Of a stretch of 64,000 bases of DNA, positions 46,801-54,391 are shown one piece after another (position 1 is the stretch's first letter; every line of letters starts with the position of its first letter). The position numbers and the translations under genes were made by a program. The stretch is from Neolewinella litorea (GTDB taxonomy: Bacteria > Bacteroidota > Bacteroidia > Chitinophagales > Saprospiraceae). The stretch spans positions 744,501-808,500 of the forward strand of contig NZ_SRSF01000001.1 of NCBI RefSeq assembly GCF_004803465.1, written 5' to 3'. Under the pieces are notes generated by a model. It made no database searches and was not told the DNA's origin. It saw only the letters and a program-made list of their open reading frames with translations.

Positions 46801-47560
46801 TAGCGATGGTAACTACCGGCGAGCACAAAGCTGCCGAATCAACCTGAAATTCCACGTCCAGCACGGGACCTTCGGTTACCTCGATCTCCTTCTCCAGAAA
46901 GAATGGACCGCATCCATCTTTGGCGGTGGTAGCCTCAACGCGGATCTTGTGTTTTCCAGCCTTGGTGATGAGCAGTGACTTCACTTCGGCAGCATTCGAG
47001 TTCGTTATAGGGGAACCGTCCAGGTACCATTGGTAAGTATCAACCAGGTCGTCCTGGCAGAGCAACACATCCAGATCAAGGAGGTAGGGGGCTTCCAGAC
47101 AGGTCAACTGACTGGTTTCAATCCTTTCCAAAGGATTGGGAATGATGTTAAAATCATAACTTCCACGTTGGGCATCTCCCTGGCTGTCAACGCAATCCGT
47201 GCGCACAATTGAAAGTTCACCCTGATAGGCGTAGAAAGGAGATTCGGCGTTGGGTAGTGACGGGGATCCGGGAGGATTGCTGCACAAGAATTCAAGTTCG
47301 TGAATTACAGTCACCGTATCCGCAATACCTTTATAGTCCGCCGTGGCGCCGTCGGGAAAGCTCACCGTATAGTTGCCGGGAGCGCCCAGGTTTAGCAATT
47401 TAAATGAAACGGTAGCAATACCGTTAGAATCCACGCAGAAGGTCCTGGAAGGGGGTAGCCAGAACGGATCCTGCTCTCCACAAAGCGACTGCGCGAAAGC
47501 GGAGGAAAATCCAAAGAAAAGCGGTAGAGCTACTATTATAAATTTTAGTATGTGTGCCAT
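43838..47560 (-). CDS. Giant T9SS surface protein B (PKD, gliding C-terminal domain)
   Basis: A 1240-aa paralogue of protein A. The ATG at 47560 starts a good signal peptide (M-A-H-I-L-K-F-I-I-V-A-L, cleavage after A-F-A-Q). The N-terminal Cys module matches A position by position (Q-D-P-F-W-L-P-P, then T-F-C-V-D-S, T-D-C-V-D-S-Q-G-D). A PKD near residue 970 reads F-D-W-D-F-G-D-G-N-F-S. The type B tail has I-Y-T-P-N-V-F-T-P-N-G-D-G-Y-N-E and ends G-D-V-T-L-L-R. Many Cys pairs suggest disulfide-stabilised Ig domains. It is probably a large adhesin or gliding-related surface protein secreted by T9SS. No porP/sprF partner gene is adjacent. Confidence 0.88.
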   Translation of the reverse strand: MAHILKFIIVALPLFFGFSSAFAQSLCGEQDPFWLPPSRTFCVDSNGIATVSFKLLNLGAPGNYTVSFPDGATADYKGIADTVTVIHELEFLCSNPPGSPSLPNAESPFYAYQGELSIVRTDCVDSQGDAQRGSYDFNIIPNPLERIETSQLTCLEAPYLLDLDVLLCQDDLVDTYQWYLDGSPITNSNAAEVKSLLITKAGKHKIRVEATTAKDGCGPFFLEKEIEVTEGPVLDVEFQVDSAALCSPVVTIATITTAAHVSSFKWTSDSPDVTFSDPKAATPLITVDNRQGGTRVITLTANSDACGTVQESFTLTTYNDQEFNVIGSPSTCVSETFEVCDFISEPLTVETITWSDTDETTIFKNGNRSCPVVNFATAGVHTLRAEGTDVCGQPFAYSMTVRVRDNLPLSIQFNELDTICDQEPPLDLSDYIKPFRNVAAISGPGVVGKRFDPSGLYGKVNLSVTDSCGALYPVPVFVLREGGFTGINPVLCLGETLDLTTLQPGTYTGEGVTDNVFNSDELEAGSYQISFVSDAYCGGAGSFNLTLQNPPHADFSIATPSCVGGEAGTIFRAGQPIQVVNLSTSQVLCYTVEETGQRQCDTNAADFTISSPGTYTIQQVVGSRGTDCTDTLRRQIEVRSAFNPNFSYEILEDGCDSVSITLSSGGLPEAVVPGWTLSTGKVLKAKSHTIRVARPRNEQWMTVAVTASNGCFKYQDTFNLEVPRRFQVGFGILNDNRTVCSGDTVLLKNNSFNAERLTVTYPDGKTSTTLPGHLILSNPGDKIMAYPITMTGMNSSCGVETATDTVFVLPTTTRAGFNLVYADNCAVREVSLVNLSTSGSRGRVFWGDGSTPQWTVAGDTLRHRYNVNRDTTFTISLEATLCGTHTYQTDFRVRAAPNATFTVQTPQSSCVGDSLVFVPNIAGGAEGFDWDFGDGNFSQHHRPTHVYDRPGQYPVILEVTTTSGCVTSDTVMVTVDTYNGKNLSAAIPEETCVGGDFTVDVGSPGTGLSYSYGAGTQTAGAMSRPFQTVGVHPFTLTATDAQGCQIDTTVLVTVHPKLSVKIEPDRRDTTLDLGNSLDLTFSVSPQRSLDSISWFGEGIDDPLNKKVLAMPTTDNLYRLQVMDEFGCRAADSLMVRIRTDYRDRIYTPNVFTPNGDGYNESFALFIKPNTVRAIESLKVISRWGTVVYECSNCGTDDLAHGWDGNIGGNPAKTGVYIWAAKVEFVDGTEETFTGDVTLLR

Positions 47561-47804
47561 CAGTGTTCTTGAGTAGACGAAATCATCCGTCAAAATCTGA
47601 CACCAGGGGACACACCTAAGCCAGTCGGTGCAACAACTGGCAACGTGTTTGAATGAAGTAGATCAGCGCCGTAAAAAAACGGAGCAAAATCAGCCAACCT
47701 AGTTTTTCATTATCCAGGCCCAATGGGGGCAAACCTGTGTCAAACCTTAACCTTGTTATCTACGAAGATACACTATCTACTTTACACTGTCAATACCTTA
47801 ACAC

Positions 47805-48896
47805 TCAGTACCGGGAAAAGGCGATTCTAAGACGGTCTGGCAGTTTGCCTTCCTGACTTATTTGCAGATAATCTTCGTAACTGCAGGATACCAGTCGGTT
47901 ACGTTCTTCTCCTTCTTCGTCGGGAACCGGTACCTGTACCCACCATCGGTTGCTGCGGTCCGACCGCCAGAAGGTCAACCGGTCGGTAACTTTGCTGTCA
48001 ACCACGTATTCGTGCAGGCCCGCCGTCGTGACCGGGAAGTCCCCCTTTCGCTGACTGACCCCATAGAGGAAATACCAGATCAGCTGTGCCTGGGCCGCCT
48101 GGGTGACTTTCTGTTCGTGGTGCGAGCAATTACCCGGCTCATAACCGTACAGCCCGAAGGAGGAGAGGCGGTCGCTACTGCCCGCATAAAATGCGAGCTG
48201 CCCGGCCTCTTGCACCGAAAACCCCGACGGATGAAAGCCGCGCCTCGCCGGGGCTTCCCCGGCCGCAAGAGCTGCCAGATCAAATGCGAATACGTCGGCG
48301 TCGCGGATGGTAGGCTCCAGGTCGCTGAGCTTGCCGCGGCTCTGACCCAGGGTGTACCTCTCGAAGTGACGGCGCAGGAACAGAGCATCCAGACGAGGGC
48401 CTACCAACTGACGCTGGGACCCCAGATGCGCCAGGTGGTATACCGGAGAACGGTCACGGTAAATCGCAGCATCAAGGTTGCCCGCCGATTCAGTAGAGGT
48501 GCCCGGTGAATCCGACAGATGCATGTCGCTGTCGGCTACGCAAATCCCTACCTGCCGGTTCAGCTCTCCGAACGCGAGATATTGCGCCGTGAGGAGCGTG
48601 GGATGCCGCCCCACCAGAACCGGCAGAATACCGGCACCGTGCAGTTCCTTCAGCAGCGGAACCGCGAAGTTGACGGTCTGTTTTCGGAAATTCCCCAGGT
48701 CGGACAGCGTGAGACCGTCAAAGTCCCAGGCCAGCGGGTACAAATGTTCGCGCACCGCATCGGCGGTCGCCGCGTCCCATCCCAATAGTGCTACCCGGGG
48801 GGTGGCATCGGGAGAGGCCATTAGCCGAGTGCCTATAGCGTGCGCGGAGAACCCGGAGGGTAATTGTCGGGGGGGAAGTAGCCAGTGTTTGTACAT
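47805..48896 (-). CDS. Arginase/formimidoylglutamase-fold protein, degenerate site
   Basis: A 363-aa protein with the order of an arginase-superfamily fold. Where active enzymes have G-G-x-H, this has V-L-V-G-R-H-P-T. Where they have D-A-H-x-D, this has A-D-S-D-M-H-L-S-D. The last metal site D-x-D reads F-A-F-D-L-A-A-L. So several of the Mn ligands are absent or displaced, and hydrolase activity is doubtful. Bacteroidota carry such proteins near gliding/T9SS genes, from general knowledge of the phylum, and here it follows two T9SS cargo genes. The C-terminus is rich in charged and Arg residues. A near -7 box (TACCTTCG on -) lies at 48911-48918. Confidence 0.65.
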   Translation of the reverse strand: MYKHWLLPPRQLPSGFSAHAIGTRLMASPDATPRVALLGWDAATADAVREHLYPLAWDFDGLTLSDLGNFRKQTVNFAVPLLKELHGAGILPVLVGRHPTLLTAQYLAFGELNRQVGICVADSDMHLSDSPGTSTESAGNLDAAIYRDRSPVYHLAHLGSQRQLVGPRLDALFLRRHFERYTLGQSRGKLSDLEPTIRDADVFAFDLAALAAGEAPARRGFHPSGFSVQEAGQLAFYAGSSDRLSSFGLYGYEPGNCSHHEQKVTQAAQAQLIWYFLYGVSQRKGDFPVTTAGLHEYVVDSKVTDRLTFWRSDRSNRWWVQVPVPDEEGEERNRLVSCSYEDYLQISQEGKLPDRLRIAFSRY

Positions 48897-48947
48897 ATTT
48901 GCGGTGCCGCGAAGGTAAAGAAAGCGTGCGCTTTTACGAACAACTAC

Positions 48948-48955
48948 TACCTTTG
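48948..48955 (+). promoter_or_regulatory. -7 promoter element of OmpA-family gene
   Basis: TACCTTTG, a perfect TAnnTTTG, 62 bases before the ATG at 49018, in the divergent region shared with the arginase-fold gene. No -33 TTG is clear. Confidence 0.55.
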
Positions 48956-49017
48956 ACCGATATACACAGGATTGTGAAAGAAACCCCTATTCACCAAACC
49001 TTGCTAGATCCACCTCT

Positions 49018-50568
49018 ATGAAATTAATTAAGACTTCTCTGACCGGCCTGTTGCTCTGCATTTGTGGAGCGCTTTCCGCTCAAGGCACCCCTTTACCTAC
49101 AACCACCAGCCCGGATTCCACCATGGCGGTCGGCATGGCCGAAGAAGGCGCCCTGAACAAGCGAGACCAGCCTTCCATGCTGGAAATCGGCATCTCGCCC
49201 TACTATTCATGGCTATCCGGCGACGTTACCTCCAAGGGGGGCTTCGGTGGTGGTATACACCTGCGTAAATCGCTGGATCACCTCTTCTCCCTACGAGTCG
49301 ATGGTGTATTCGCCGTGAGTAAGGGTGACGACGAGACTGGTGACAACTCCAACAACCGGCGCTTCGAAACCAATTGGCTCAGCGGCACGGGATACGGGGT
49401 AGTCACGCTCAACAACTTCACCTTCAAGGGCGACATCCGCAACATGAACCTGTTCATGATGGCGGGTGCCGGCGGTAACTTCTACGCCACCGAGTTTCAG
49501 TGCAACGGCAATGTTCGTGGTAACGGATGCGCAAGCAACCCCAATGGTTCTCCCTTCGAAGAAGGCCGCAACGGTGAGATCGACCAGTCTTTCCGCACCC
49601 ACGCTGCCTTCGGTACCGGCATTAACTTCCGCATCAACGAGCGGTTTAATATCGGCGCCGAATACCAAGTATACGTGCCTTTCGGCAACCGTGCCGACCT
49701 GGTAGACGGTTACGATGACGGCGACTTCCGCGACGTTCAGCACGTTGCTGGGATTGCGCTGAACTTCAACATCGGCAACCCCAATACTCACACCGAACCC
49801 CGCTACTGGACCAACGCCTTCACCCCCGTGAAGGAAGACATCGCCACCCTGAACCGTCGCGTGGATGAGGTTACTACCGATACCGACAACGACGGTATCG
49901 CCGACGCCGTAGACCAGGAGCCCAACACGCCCGCCGGCGCCACCGTAGACAGCCGCGGTCGTACCCTTGACAGCGACTCTGACGGCGTGCCCGATTTCCG
50001 CGACAAGGAGCCCTTCTTCCCCCCCCGCGTTGGTGAGGTAGTCGACGCCGACGGTGTCGTCGTAGAGCGCATCGACGCCCCACTTAGTGAGGATGAGGTA
50101 CAGACCATGATCGACAACAGCCTCAGCACGGCTATGTCGGAAAGGGATCAGAAAGACATTACCCGCATCAACACCCCCGGCGGTGCCATCTACCTGCCGA
50201 TGCTGTACTTCCCGCTCAATGGTTCGAATATCCAGTACGAGGATTACGGTATGCTGGCCAGCATCGCCCGTGTATTGGATGCCAACCCCGGAATGCGTCT
50301 GATCGTCCGCGGATACACCGACCGCACCGGTGACATGGAATACAACCAGAAACTTTCCTACCGCCGCGCCCTTAACGTGATCAATCACCTGGTAGACAAC
50401 TTCAGCATCGCTCGCGATCGCCTGATCCTGCAGTACCGTGGTGAAGATGAAGCCATCGTTCCCCTGGATCGTAGCCGCGTCAACCGTCGTGTAGAGTTCC
50501 TCACCGGCGTACCCGATGCACAGGAAGACCCCGCTCCGGAGGGTGTCGAAGTGCCTGAAGGAAACTAA
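49018..50568 (+). CDS. OmpA family outer-membrane protein with TSP3 repeats
   Basis: A 516-aa protein. A signal peptide (1-21, ending L-S-A-Q) is followed by a beta-barrel region (about 50-260, ending near F-T-P-V-K-E-D). Next come thrombospondin type 3-like calcium repeats at about 285-330 (D-T-D-N-D-G-I-A-D-A-V-D and D-S-D-S-D-G-V-P-D-F-R-D). The OmpA peptidoglycan-binding domain (about 385-500) has V-R-G-Y-T-D-R-T-G-D, then Y-R-R-A-L-N-V, and ends N-R-R-V-E-F-L. It links outer membrane and cell wall, and similar proteins are often abundant. A strong terminator follows. Confidence 0.93.
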   Translation: MKLIKTSLTGLLLCICGALSAQGTPLPTTTSPDSTMAVGMAEEGALNKRDQPSMLEIGISPYYSWLSGDVTSKGGFGGGIHLRKSLDHLFSLRVDGVFAVSKGDDETGDNSNNRRFETNWLSGTGYGVVTLNNFTFKGDIRNMNLFMMAGAGGNFYATEFQCNGNVRGNGCASNPNGSPFEEGRNGEIDQSFRTHAAFGTGINFRINERFNIGAEYQVYVPFGNRADLVDGYDDGDFRDVQHVAGIALNFNIGNPNTHTEPRYWTNAFTPVKEDIATLNRRVDEVTTDTDNDGIADAVDQEPNTPAGATVDSRGRTLDSDSDGVPDFRDKEPFFPPRVGEVVDADGVVVERIDAPLSEDEVQTMIDNSLSTAMSERDQKDITRINTPGGAIYLPMLYFPLNGSNIQYEDYGMLASIARVLDANPGMRLIVRGYTDRTGDMEYNQKLSYRRALNVINHLVDNFSIARDRLILQYRGEDEAIVPLDRSRVNRRVEFLTGVPDAQEDPAPEGVEVPEGN

Positions 50569-50588
50569 TTTTTCCTAAGCTTAATTAC

Positions 50589-50629
50589 GCAGAAGAGCCA
50601 GTCGGGACTTTCCCGACTGGCTCTTCTGC
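50589..50629 (+). terminator. Strong hairpin terminator after OmpA-family gene
   Basis: A perfect 19-bp inverted repeat: left arm 50589-50607, loop CTT, right arm 50611-50629 (core GAGCCAGTCGGGA with TCCCGACTGGCTC). It lies 21 bases after the stop. The T tract is broken (TCTTCTGCTTCTG), but the stem is exceptionally stable. Confidence 0.85.
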
Positions 50630-50781
50630 TTCTGCGAAAGGTGACGCCCGCAAGACTATTGTCTCCGGGCGCCCTAACATTCGCTCTAAATCAACGCGGT
50701 AATCACTCACTTGATACCGCTTGGCCGAAAAACGTGGCTACCCCCGACCAATCTTTTCCCCACACCCCCTTTCTTTGCCCT

Positions 50782-51270
50782 ATGAAACGCTTATTCACCC
50801 TCACGCTTCTGCTGCTACCCATATTGGCCTTCGGCCAGTGGAGGTCGGATATATCGGGTAGCTGGACCGGATTGCTTCTTCAGAATGAGGGCGGATTTGC
50901 CGAACAGTTCGAACTGTATATGAACCTGGAACAGATCGGCCTCAGCGTGAAGGGCACCGCCTACGTCCGTCTGGGAGAACTACAGGCAGAAATGAAAGTG
51001 AGCGGCTTTCAAACCCCGGACGGGAGCTGGCGCATCTCGGAATTGGAAATTCTTCGGAATAATAAGGCCGGACTGACGGTGGCCTGGTGCCTGAAGGAGT
51101 ACGACCTGAGGGCGGATTATCGCGATGGTGAACTCGTACTGACCGGCCCATGGTGGGGAAACAGCGAATACGGTCCCTGTGTCCCCGGCTCAATCACCCT
51201 TCGCAAGCGAATAAAGGTTGCCTCACTCTTCCGCGGCGAGAACCCCGTTGATGTCGAACCGCATGGCTAG
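50782..51270 (+). CDS. Small secreted protein, lipocalin-like
   Basis: A 162-aa exported protein. The ATG at 50782 starts a textbook signal peptide (M-K-R-L-F-T-L-T-L-L-L-L-P-I-L-A-F-G-Q); the frame open back to 50641 crosses a region without coding character. The mature part opens with I-S-G-S-W-T-G and is beta-rich, ending G-P-W-W-G-N-S-E-Y-G-P-C and a basic tail. This hints at a small lipocalin-like barrel; family not recognised. Its last 48 bases overlap the end of the convergent exbD gene, so the C-terminus is partly antisense to another protein. Confidence 0.7.
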   Translation: MKRLFTLTLLLLPILAFGQWRSDISGSWTGLLLQNEGGFAEQFELYMNLEQIGLSVKGTAYVRLGELQAEMKVSGFQTPDGSWRISELEILRNNKAGLTVAWCLKEYDLRADYRDGELVLTGPWWGNSEYGPCVPGSITLRKRIKVASLFRGENPVDVEPHG

Positions 51271-51615
51271 GTCCATAACGGTGACCACTCCCTCTACCGG
51301 CGCTTCCTTGTCTGGTGAGATTAGCATGCTGTAACCTCTTCCGGCACTGGGCTGCAATTGCAGTTCCAGCTCCTCGGCGCTAATCCGGCGATCGTTGAAG
51401 TAAAGCGCACCGGCATCGTCGATGCGCACCTCATCCAGACGGTCCGTGGAAGGACTGGCGGGCGTATCTGATCGGCCCGGCAGTTTGAGATTGAGGGCGT
51501 TGGGGGCCACCACCGTGGAGGTCAACATGAAAAAGATCAGGAGCAGGAAAATGATGTCCGTTAGGGACGACATATTGAATTCCGCACTGACTTTAGATCG
51601 CTTCTTGAGGGCCAT
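51223..51615 (-). CDS. exbD: ExbD/TolR family protein, second copy
   Basis: A 130-aa protein with one transmembrane helix (about 17-36, S-L-T-D-I-I-F-L-L-L-I-F-F-M-L-T-S) holding the Asp needed for proton flow, and a periplasmic domain. With ExbB it forms the motor that energises TonB or a similar partner. It follows the first exbD by 12 bases. The two ExbD proteins share the helix but differ in the periplasmic part, so they may form a mixed complex. No tonB gene is in the window. Confidence 0.92.
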   Translation of the reverse strand: MALKKRSKVSAEFNMSSLTDIIFLLLIFFMLTSTVVAPNALNLKLPGRSDTPASPSTDRLDEVRIDDAGALYFNDRRISAEELELQLQPSAGRGYSMLISPDKEAPVEGVVTVMDLAMRFDINGVLAAEE

Positions 51616-51627
51616 GGCTTTAGGTGT

Positions 51628-52029
51628 TTAACCCCGACGGGGTTGGGTCGCGATGATGGCGCGGGCTCGATGCTGAGCGGCCAGGTTCATGATGGGCGTA
51701 ATTCGGTTGAACGGTACCCCAGTCTCAGCCACAATCGTCACAGTAGCATCCTCCTGATTGTCGGCCTGGTCCAGGGCGTCGTTGAGGGCCTGCGCAACCG
51801 CTGCACCCCGTACCTCAAGATTATTGACGCGGACTACCCCACCCTTTTCCAGTTCGACCACGATATTCGTGGGGGCCACGGTCTGACTGTCCGACTCCGG
51901 AAGATCGAAGGGGCGGATCTGCACGAAGTTGGACGTAAGCATAAAGAAGATCAGCAACAGGAAGATAATGTCCGTCAGAGAGGACATATTGAATTGGGCG
52001 TTCGCCCGATTTGATCGTTTTAGACCCAT
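51628..52029 (-). CDS. exbD: ExbD/TolR family protein, first copy
   Basis: A 133-aa protein. It opens M-G-L-K-R-S-N-R-A-N-A-Q-F-N-M-S-S, followed by the transmembrane helix with its key Asp (L-T-D-I-I-F-L-L-L-I-F-F-M-L-T-S-N). The periplasmic domain has V-V-E-L-E-K-G-G-V-V-R-V-N-N and ends with R-A-I-I-A-T-Q-P-R-R-G. It lies 39 bases downstream of exbB. The exbB-exbD-exbD order is common in Bacteroidota and drives TonB-dependent uptake or a related envelope process. Confidence 0.93.
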   Translation of the reverse strand: MGLKRSNRANAQFNMSSLTDIIFLLLIFFMLTSNFVQIRPFDLPESDSQTVAPTNIVVELEKGGVVRVNNLEVRGAAVAQALNDALDQADNQEDATVTIVAETGVPFNRITPIMNLAAQHRARAIIATQPRRG

Positions 52030-52068
52030 GTTGCTTGCGAATGATACTACCGTGAAAGGGAAGATCTG

Positions 52069-52773
52069 TTATCCAGGCTCCTGGAGCAGGTCCATAAACT
52101 CGGTAGTTGACCGTTCCATCTTGTAAACGACCCGCTCGACCTGCGCCACCAGTAGGTTATAGCCTACGAAGGCCAGGATGCCAATGAAGAGCCCGGCTGC
52201 CGTAGTCAGCAGGGCGGAATAGATGCCGCCGGCCAGTACGTCGGGAGTGATGTTCTGGGCGTTGGACATTTCGTAGAATGCATTGATCATGCCCGTAACG
52301 GTGCCGAAGAATCCGATCATGGGGGCGGCACCGGCAATGCTGGCCAGGGTACTGAGTCCTTTCTCAAGGCGGAAGACCTCCAGGTTGCCAACATTCTCGA
52401 CCGCGGCGTCGATGTCCCGCAGAGGCCGTCCAATACGTTGCAGCCCCTTGTCAACCATTCGGGCTACCGGGCTATCGGTGGTCGTACACAAGGCCCGGGC
52501 GTTGGCCATGTTTCCGGTCGAGATTTCCCGCCGGATCCGCTCCATGAACCCCTCGTCGTCCGCACCGGCGGCCTTGATGGTGATGTACCGCTCGGAAAAA
52601 ATGTACAACCCGATGATGAACAGCAGCAACAGGATGCCAACAATAATCATGGTGAGGATGCCGGACTGCAGGAGTACGTCCAGCAAGCTTTCGCTTTCCA
52701 CGACGGGTTCCGGTGTATCAAGGTTGAGGTCACCCTGCGCTTGCAGGAGTAAATGAAAGAGGTTCAGAAACAT
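52069..52773 (-). CDS. exbB: MotA/TolQ/ExbB proton channel protein
   Basis: A 234-aa membrane protein with three helices: about 37-58 (I-L-T-M-I-I-V-G-I-L-L-L-L-F-I), about 142-165 (A-P-M-I-G-F-F-G-T-V-T-G-M-I) and about 185-208. The G-F-F-G-T-V-T-G-M signature and the Thr/Gly-rich third helix (S-A-L-L-T-T-A-A-G-L) are diagnostic of ExbB. It forms the proton channel with ExbD. It is the first gene of the unit, with a perfect -7 box at 52836-52843. The N-terminal 30 residues before the first helix form an acidic stretch. Confidence 0.94.
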   Translation of the reverse strand: MFLNLFHLLLQAQGDLNLDTPEPVVESESLLDVLLQSGILTMIIVGILLLLFIIGLYIFSERYITIKAAGADDEGFMERIRREISTGNMANARALCTTTDSPVARMVDKGLQRIGRPLRDIDAAVENVGNLEVFRLEKGLSTLASIAGAAPMIGFFGTVTGMINAFYEMSNAQNITPDVLAGGIYSALLTTAAGLFIGILAFVGYNLLVAQVERVVYKMERSTTEFMDLLQEPG

Positions 52774-52835
52774 TCGGGTTGCTTTAGCGCTTGCTTAACG
52801 TCGCCCACCGCCGGGATATGTTTGGGGGCCGGCCA

Positions 52836-52843
52836 CAAATGTA
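52836..52843 (-). promoter_or_regulatory. -7 promoter element of exbBDD unit
   Basis: CAAATGTA on + reads TACATTTG on -, a perfect TAnnTTTG, 62 bases before the exbB ATG. A CAA at 52869-52871 (TTG on -) lies 25 bases upstream, slightly far for a -33 element. Confidence 0.55.
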
Positions 52844-52908
52844 AAAAATTTGCCGGGCCGGTCGGACGCAACCTTCTGATGACGCTGCCGCATCCCCGGG
52901 GGCCGGGG

Positions 52909-52916
52909 TATCTTTG
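52909..52916 (+). promoter_or_regulatory. -7 promoter element of lipoprotein-DUF368 unit
   Basis: TATCTTTG, a perfect TAnnTTTG. It ends only 8 bases before the first ATG (52925), implying a nearly leaderless transcript or use of the ATG at 52934. Confidence 0.55.
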
Positions 52917-52924
52917 CGCCCTAA

Positions 52925-53419
52925 ATGATGACTATGCGATTGCTTTTTTCCGTACTTTTTCTTGCCCTTCTCCTTGTGGGCTGCGAATCCGACGGCCGGG
53001 CCGGCTACCGGGATCTCGACCTCACCCAGTACAACATTCCAGTCGTCATCCAGGCACCCGACAGTGCCAAGGTGGTGGTCTCCAATCTCTCCGGCGTGAT
53101 GGACGACGTGACAATCAACAGTCCGGCCGACCGTTACGCCGTACAGGTTTTGGCCAGTGACGCTACCACCAACGATATGGCCCGCCTCAAGGCCGAAGAA
53201 CTGGAGTACGTACGCGACAACCGCTACTTCGAACAGATCGTGCGGGAGGAACCCCAGGGCTTCATTTTTGAAAATAAGATCGACACCACCAGCGCCTACG
53301 GTTTCCGCTACATCATCTACCGCGGCGACCGGGAATTCGTTTTTCAAAACTCCTTCGACGGCGTCTTCACCCTGCCGGAGGTGGAAGCGATGTACGAAAG
53401 CGTAAAATTTGCCGAATAA
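52925..53419 (+). CDS. Uncharacterised lipoprotein upstream of DUF368 gene
   Basis: A 164-aa lipoprotein (signal M-R-L-L-F-S-V-L-F-L-A-L-L-L-V-G-C from the third Met). The mature part has two recognisable stretches: I-P-V-V-I-Q-A-P-D-S-A-K-V and a C-terminal F-R-Y-I-I-Y-R-G-D-R-E-F-V-F-Q-N. No family name is certain. The ATG positions 52925, 52928 and 52934 are all possible; the closeness of the promoter favours a later one. Its stop is directly followed by the DUF368 ATG with no gap, so the two products are probably linked in function, perhaps in cell-envelope lipid handling. Confidence 0.8.
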   Translation: MMTMRLLFSVLFLALLLVGCESDGRAGYRDLDLTQYNIPVVIQAPDSAKVVVSNLSGVMDDVTINSPADRYAVQVLASDATTNDMARLKAEELEYVRDNRYFEQIVREEPQGFIFENKIDTTSAYGFRYIIYRGDREFVFQNSFDGVFTLPEVEAMYESVKFAE

Positions 53420-54388
53420 ATGAATATTTCCTTGATTCTCAAAGGGATGGCCATGGGCATTGCCGAAGCCATCCCCGGCGTCAGCGGCGGTACGATCGCC
53501 TTCATCACGGGCATTTACGAGCGGCTGTTGGAAGCCATCGGGGCCATTCTCGGCACCCGCGTAGCCGGCACCTTCCGACGCGAAGGCTTCCGACCCGCCT
53601 GGCACGTCGCCGACGGCGCTTTCTTGCTTCAACTCGGGTTGGGCATGGTCGTCGGTCTCGGTTTTGCTGTGGTGGCGATCACGTGGCTGCTCGAGAACTA
53701 TCCTCCCGTCGTCTGGGCCTTCTTCTTCGGCCTTATTGTCAGTTCGGCCATTTACGTAGCTCGGCAAATCCGTCACTGGGGCAAATCTGCGGTCACCCTC
53801 CTGATCGTCGGGGCCGTCTTTGCGTACTTCCTGACCACGATCAATCCGCTCGCCGGAAGCACCTCTCCCCTGCTCGTTTTCTTTTCCGGAGTGGTGGCCA
53901 TCTCCGCCCTGATTCTGCCGGGCGTTTCCGGCAGTTTTATCCTGGTGCTCCTGGGAATGTATACGGTCGTGTTTGGTGCAGTGCGTGGTCTGGCCAGCGG
54001 GGAAGATGGATCCCTTTTGATTGTTGCGTGTTTCGCGGCGGGCTGCATCGTCGGACTGGCCGCCTTCGCCAGGGTACTCACCTGGACCTTTAAAACTTAC
54101 CCGGACCGCACCTTTGCCCTGCTCACGGGCTTCATGCTAGGTTCTCTCAACCAACTCTGGCCCTGGCGCAATGCCCTCACCACCCGCATCGACAGCAGCG
54201 GAGAGATCGTACCCGTTCTGGAAGCCCGGGTAATGCCTGCGCAGTACCTGGGCGGCGAACCCTACGTCCTGGCGGTGGTACTTTCCATGGCCGCGGGACT
54301 GGCCATCGTATTTGTGCTTGAAGCCTTTGCCACCAACAAGCAGGCCGAAACCGAGTTGGGCAACACCCCATCTCCGGACAAAACCTAG
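53420..54388 (+). CDS. DUF368 polyprenyl-phosphate translocase-like protein
   Basis: A 322-aa membrane protein of the DUF368 family, opening with the diagnostic M-G-I-A-E-A-I-P-G-V-S-G-G-T-I-A-F-I-T-G. A second related motif is S-A-L-I-L-P-G-V-S-G-S-F-I-L-V-L-L-G-M-Y, giving the inverted-repeat pattern of the family. Members move undecaprenyl phosphate back across the inner membrane for reuse in wall and surface-glycan synthesis (published for DUF368 proteins). About nine helices are visible. It begins right after the upstream lipoprotein stop and is 3 bases before aroE. Confidence 0.92.
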   Translation: MNISLILKGMAMGIAEAIPGVSGGTIAFITGIYERLLEAIGAILGTRVAGTFRREGFRPAWHVADGAFLLQLGLGMVVGLGFAVVAITWLLENYPPVVWAFFFGLIVSSAIYVARQIRHWGKSAVTLLIVGAVFAYFLTTINPLAGSTSPLLVFFSGVVAISALILPGVSGSFILVLLGMYTVVFGAVRGLASGEDGSLLIVACFAAGCIVGLAAFARVLTWTFKTYPDRTFALLTGFMLGSLNQLWPWRNALTTRIDSSGEIVPVLEARVMPAQYLGGEPYVLAVVLSMAAGLAIVFVLEAFATNKQAETELGNTPSPDKT

Positions 54389-54391
54389 CCT

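Noticed and set aside
49291-50388. 365-aa open frame on - across the OmpA-family gene
   Set aside because: It lies within a well-supported outer-membrane gene; the Val/Gly-rich translation is a shadow of calcium repeats and barrel strands.
53551-53568. Partial match to the 18-base word in the DUF368 gene (GGCACCCGCG then divergence), and similar partial matches at 9136-9153 and 14190-14207
   Set aside because: Only 10-13 bases agree, and the peptides are normal for their families, so chance and composition suffice.
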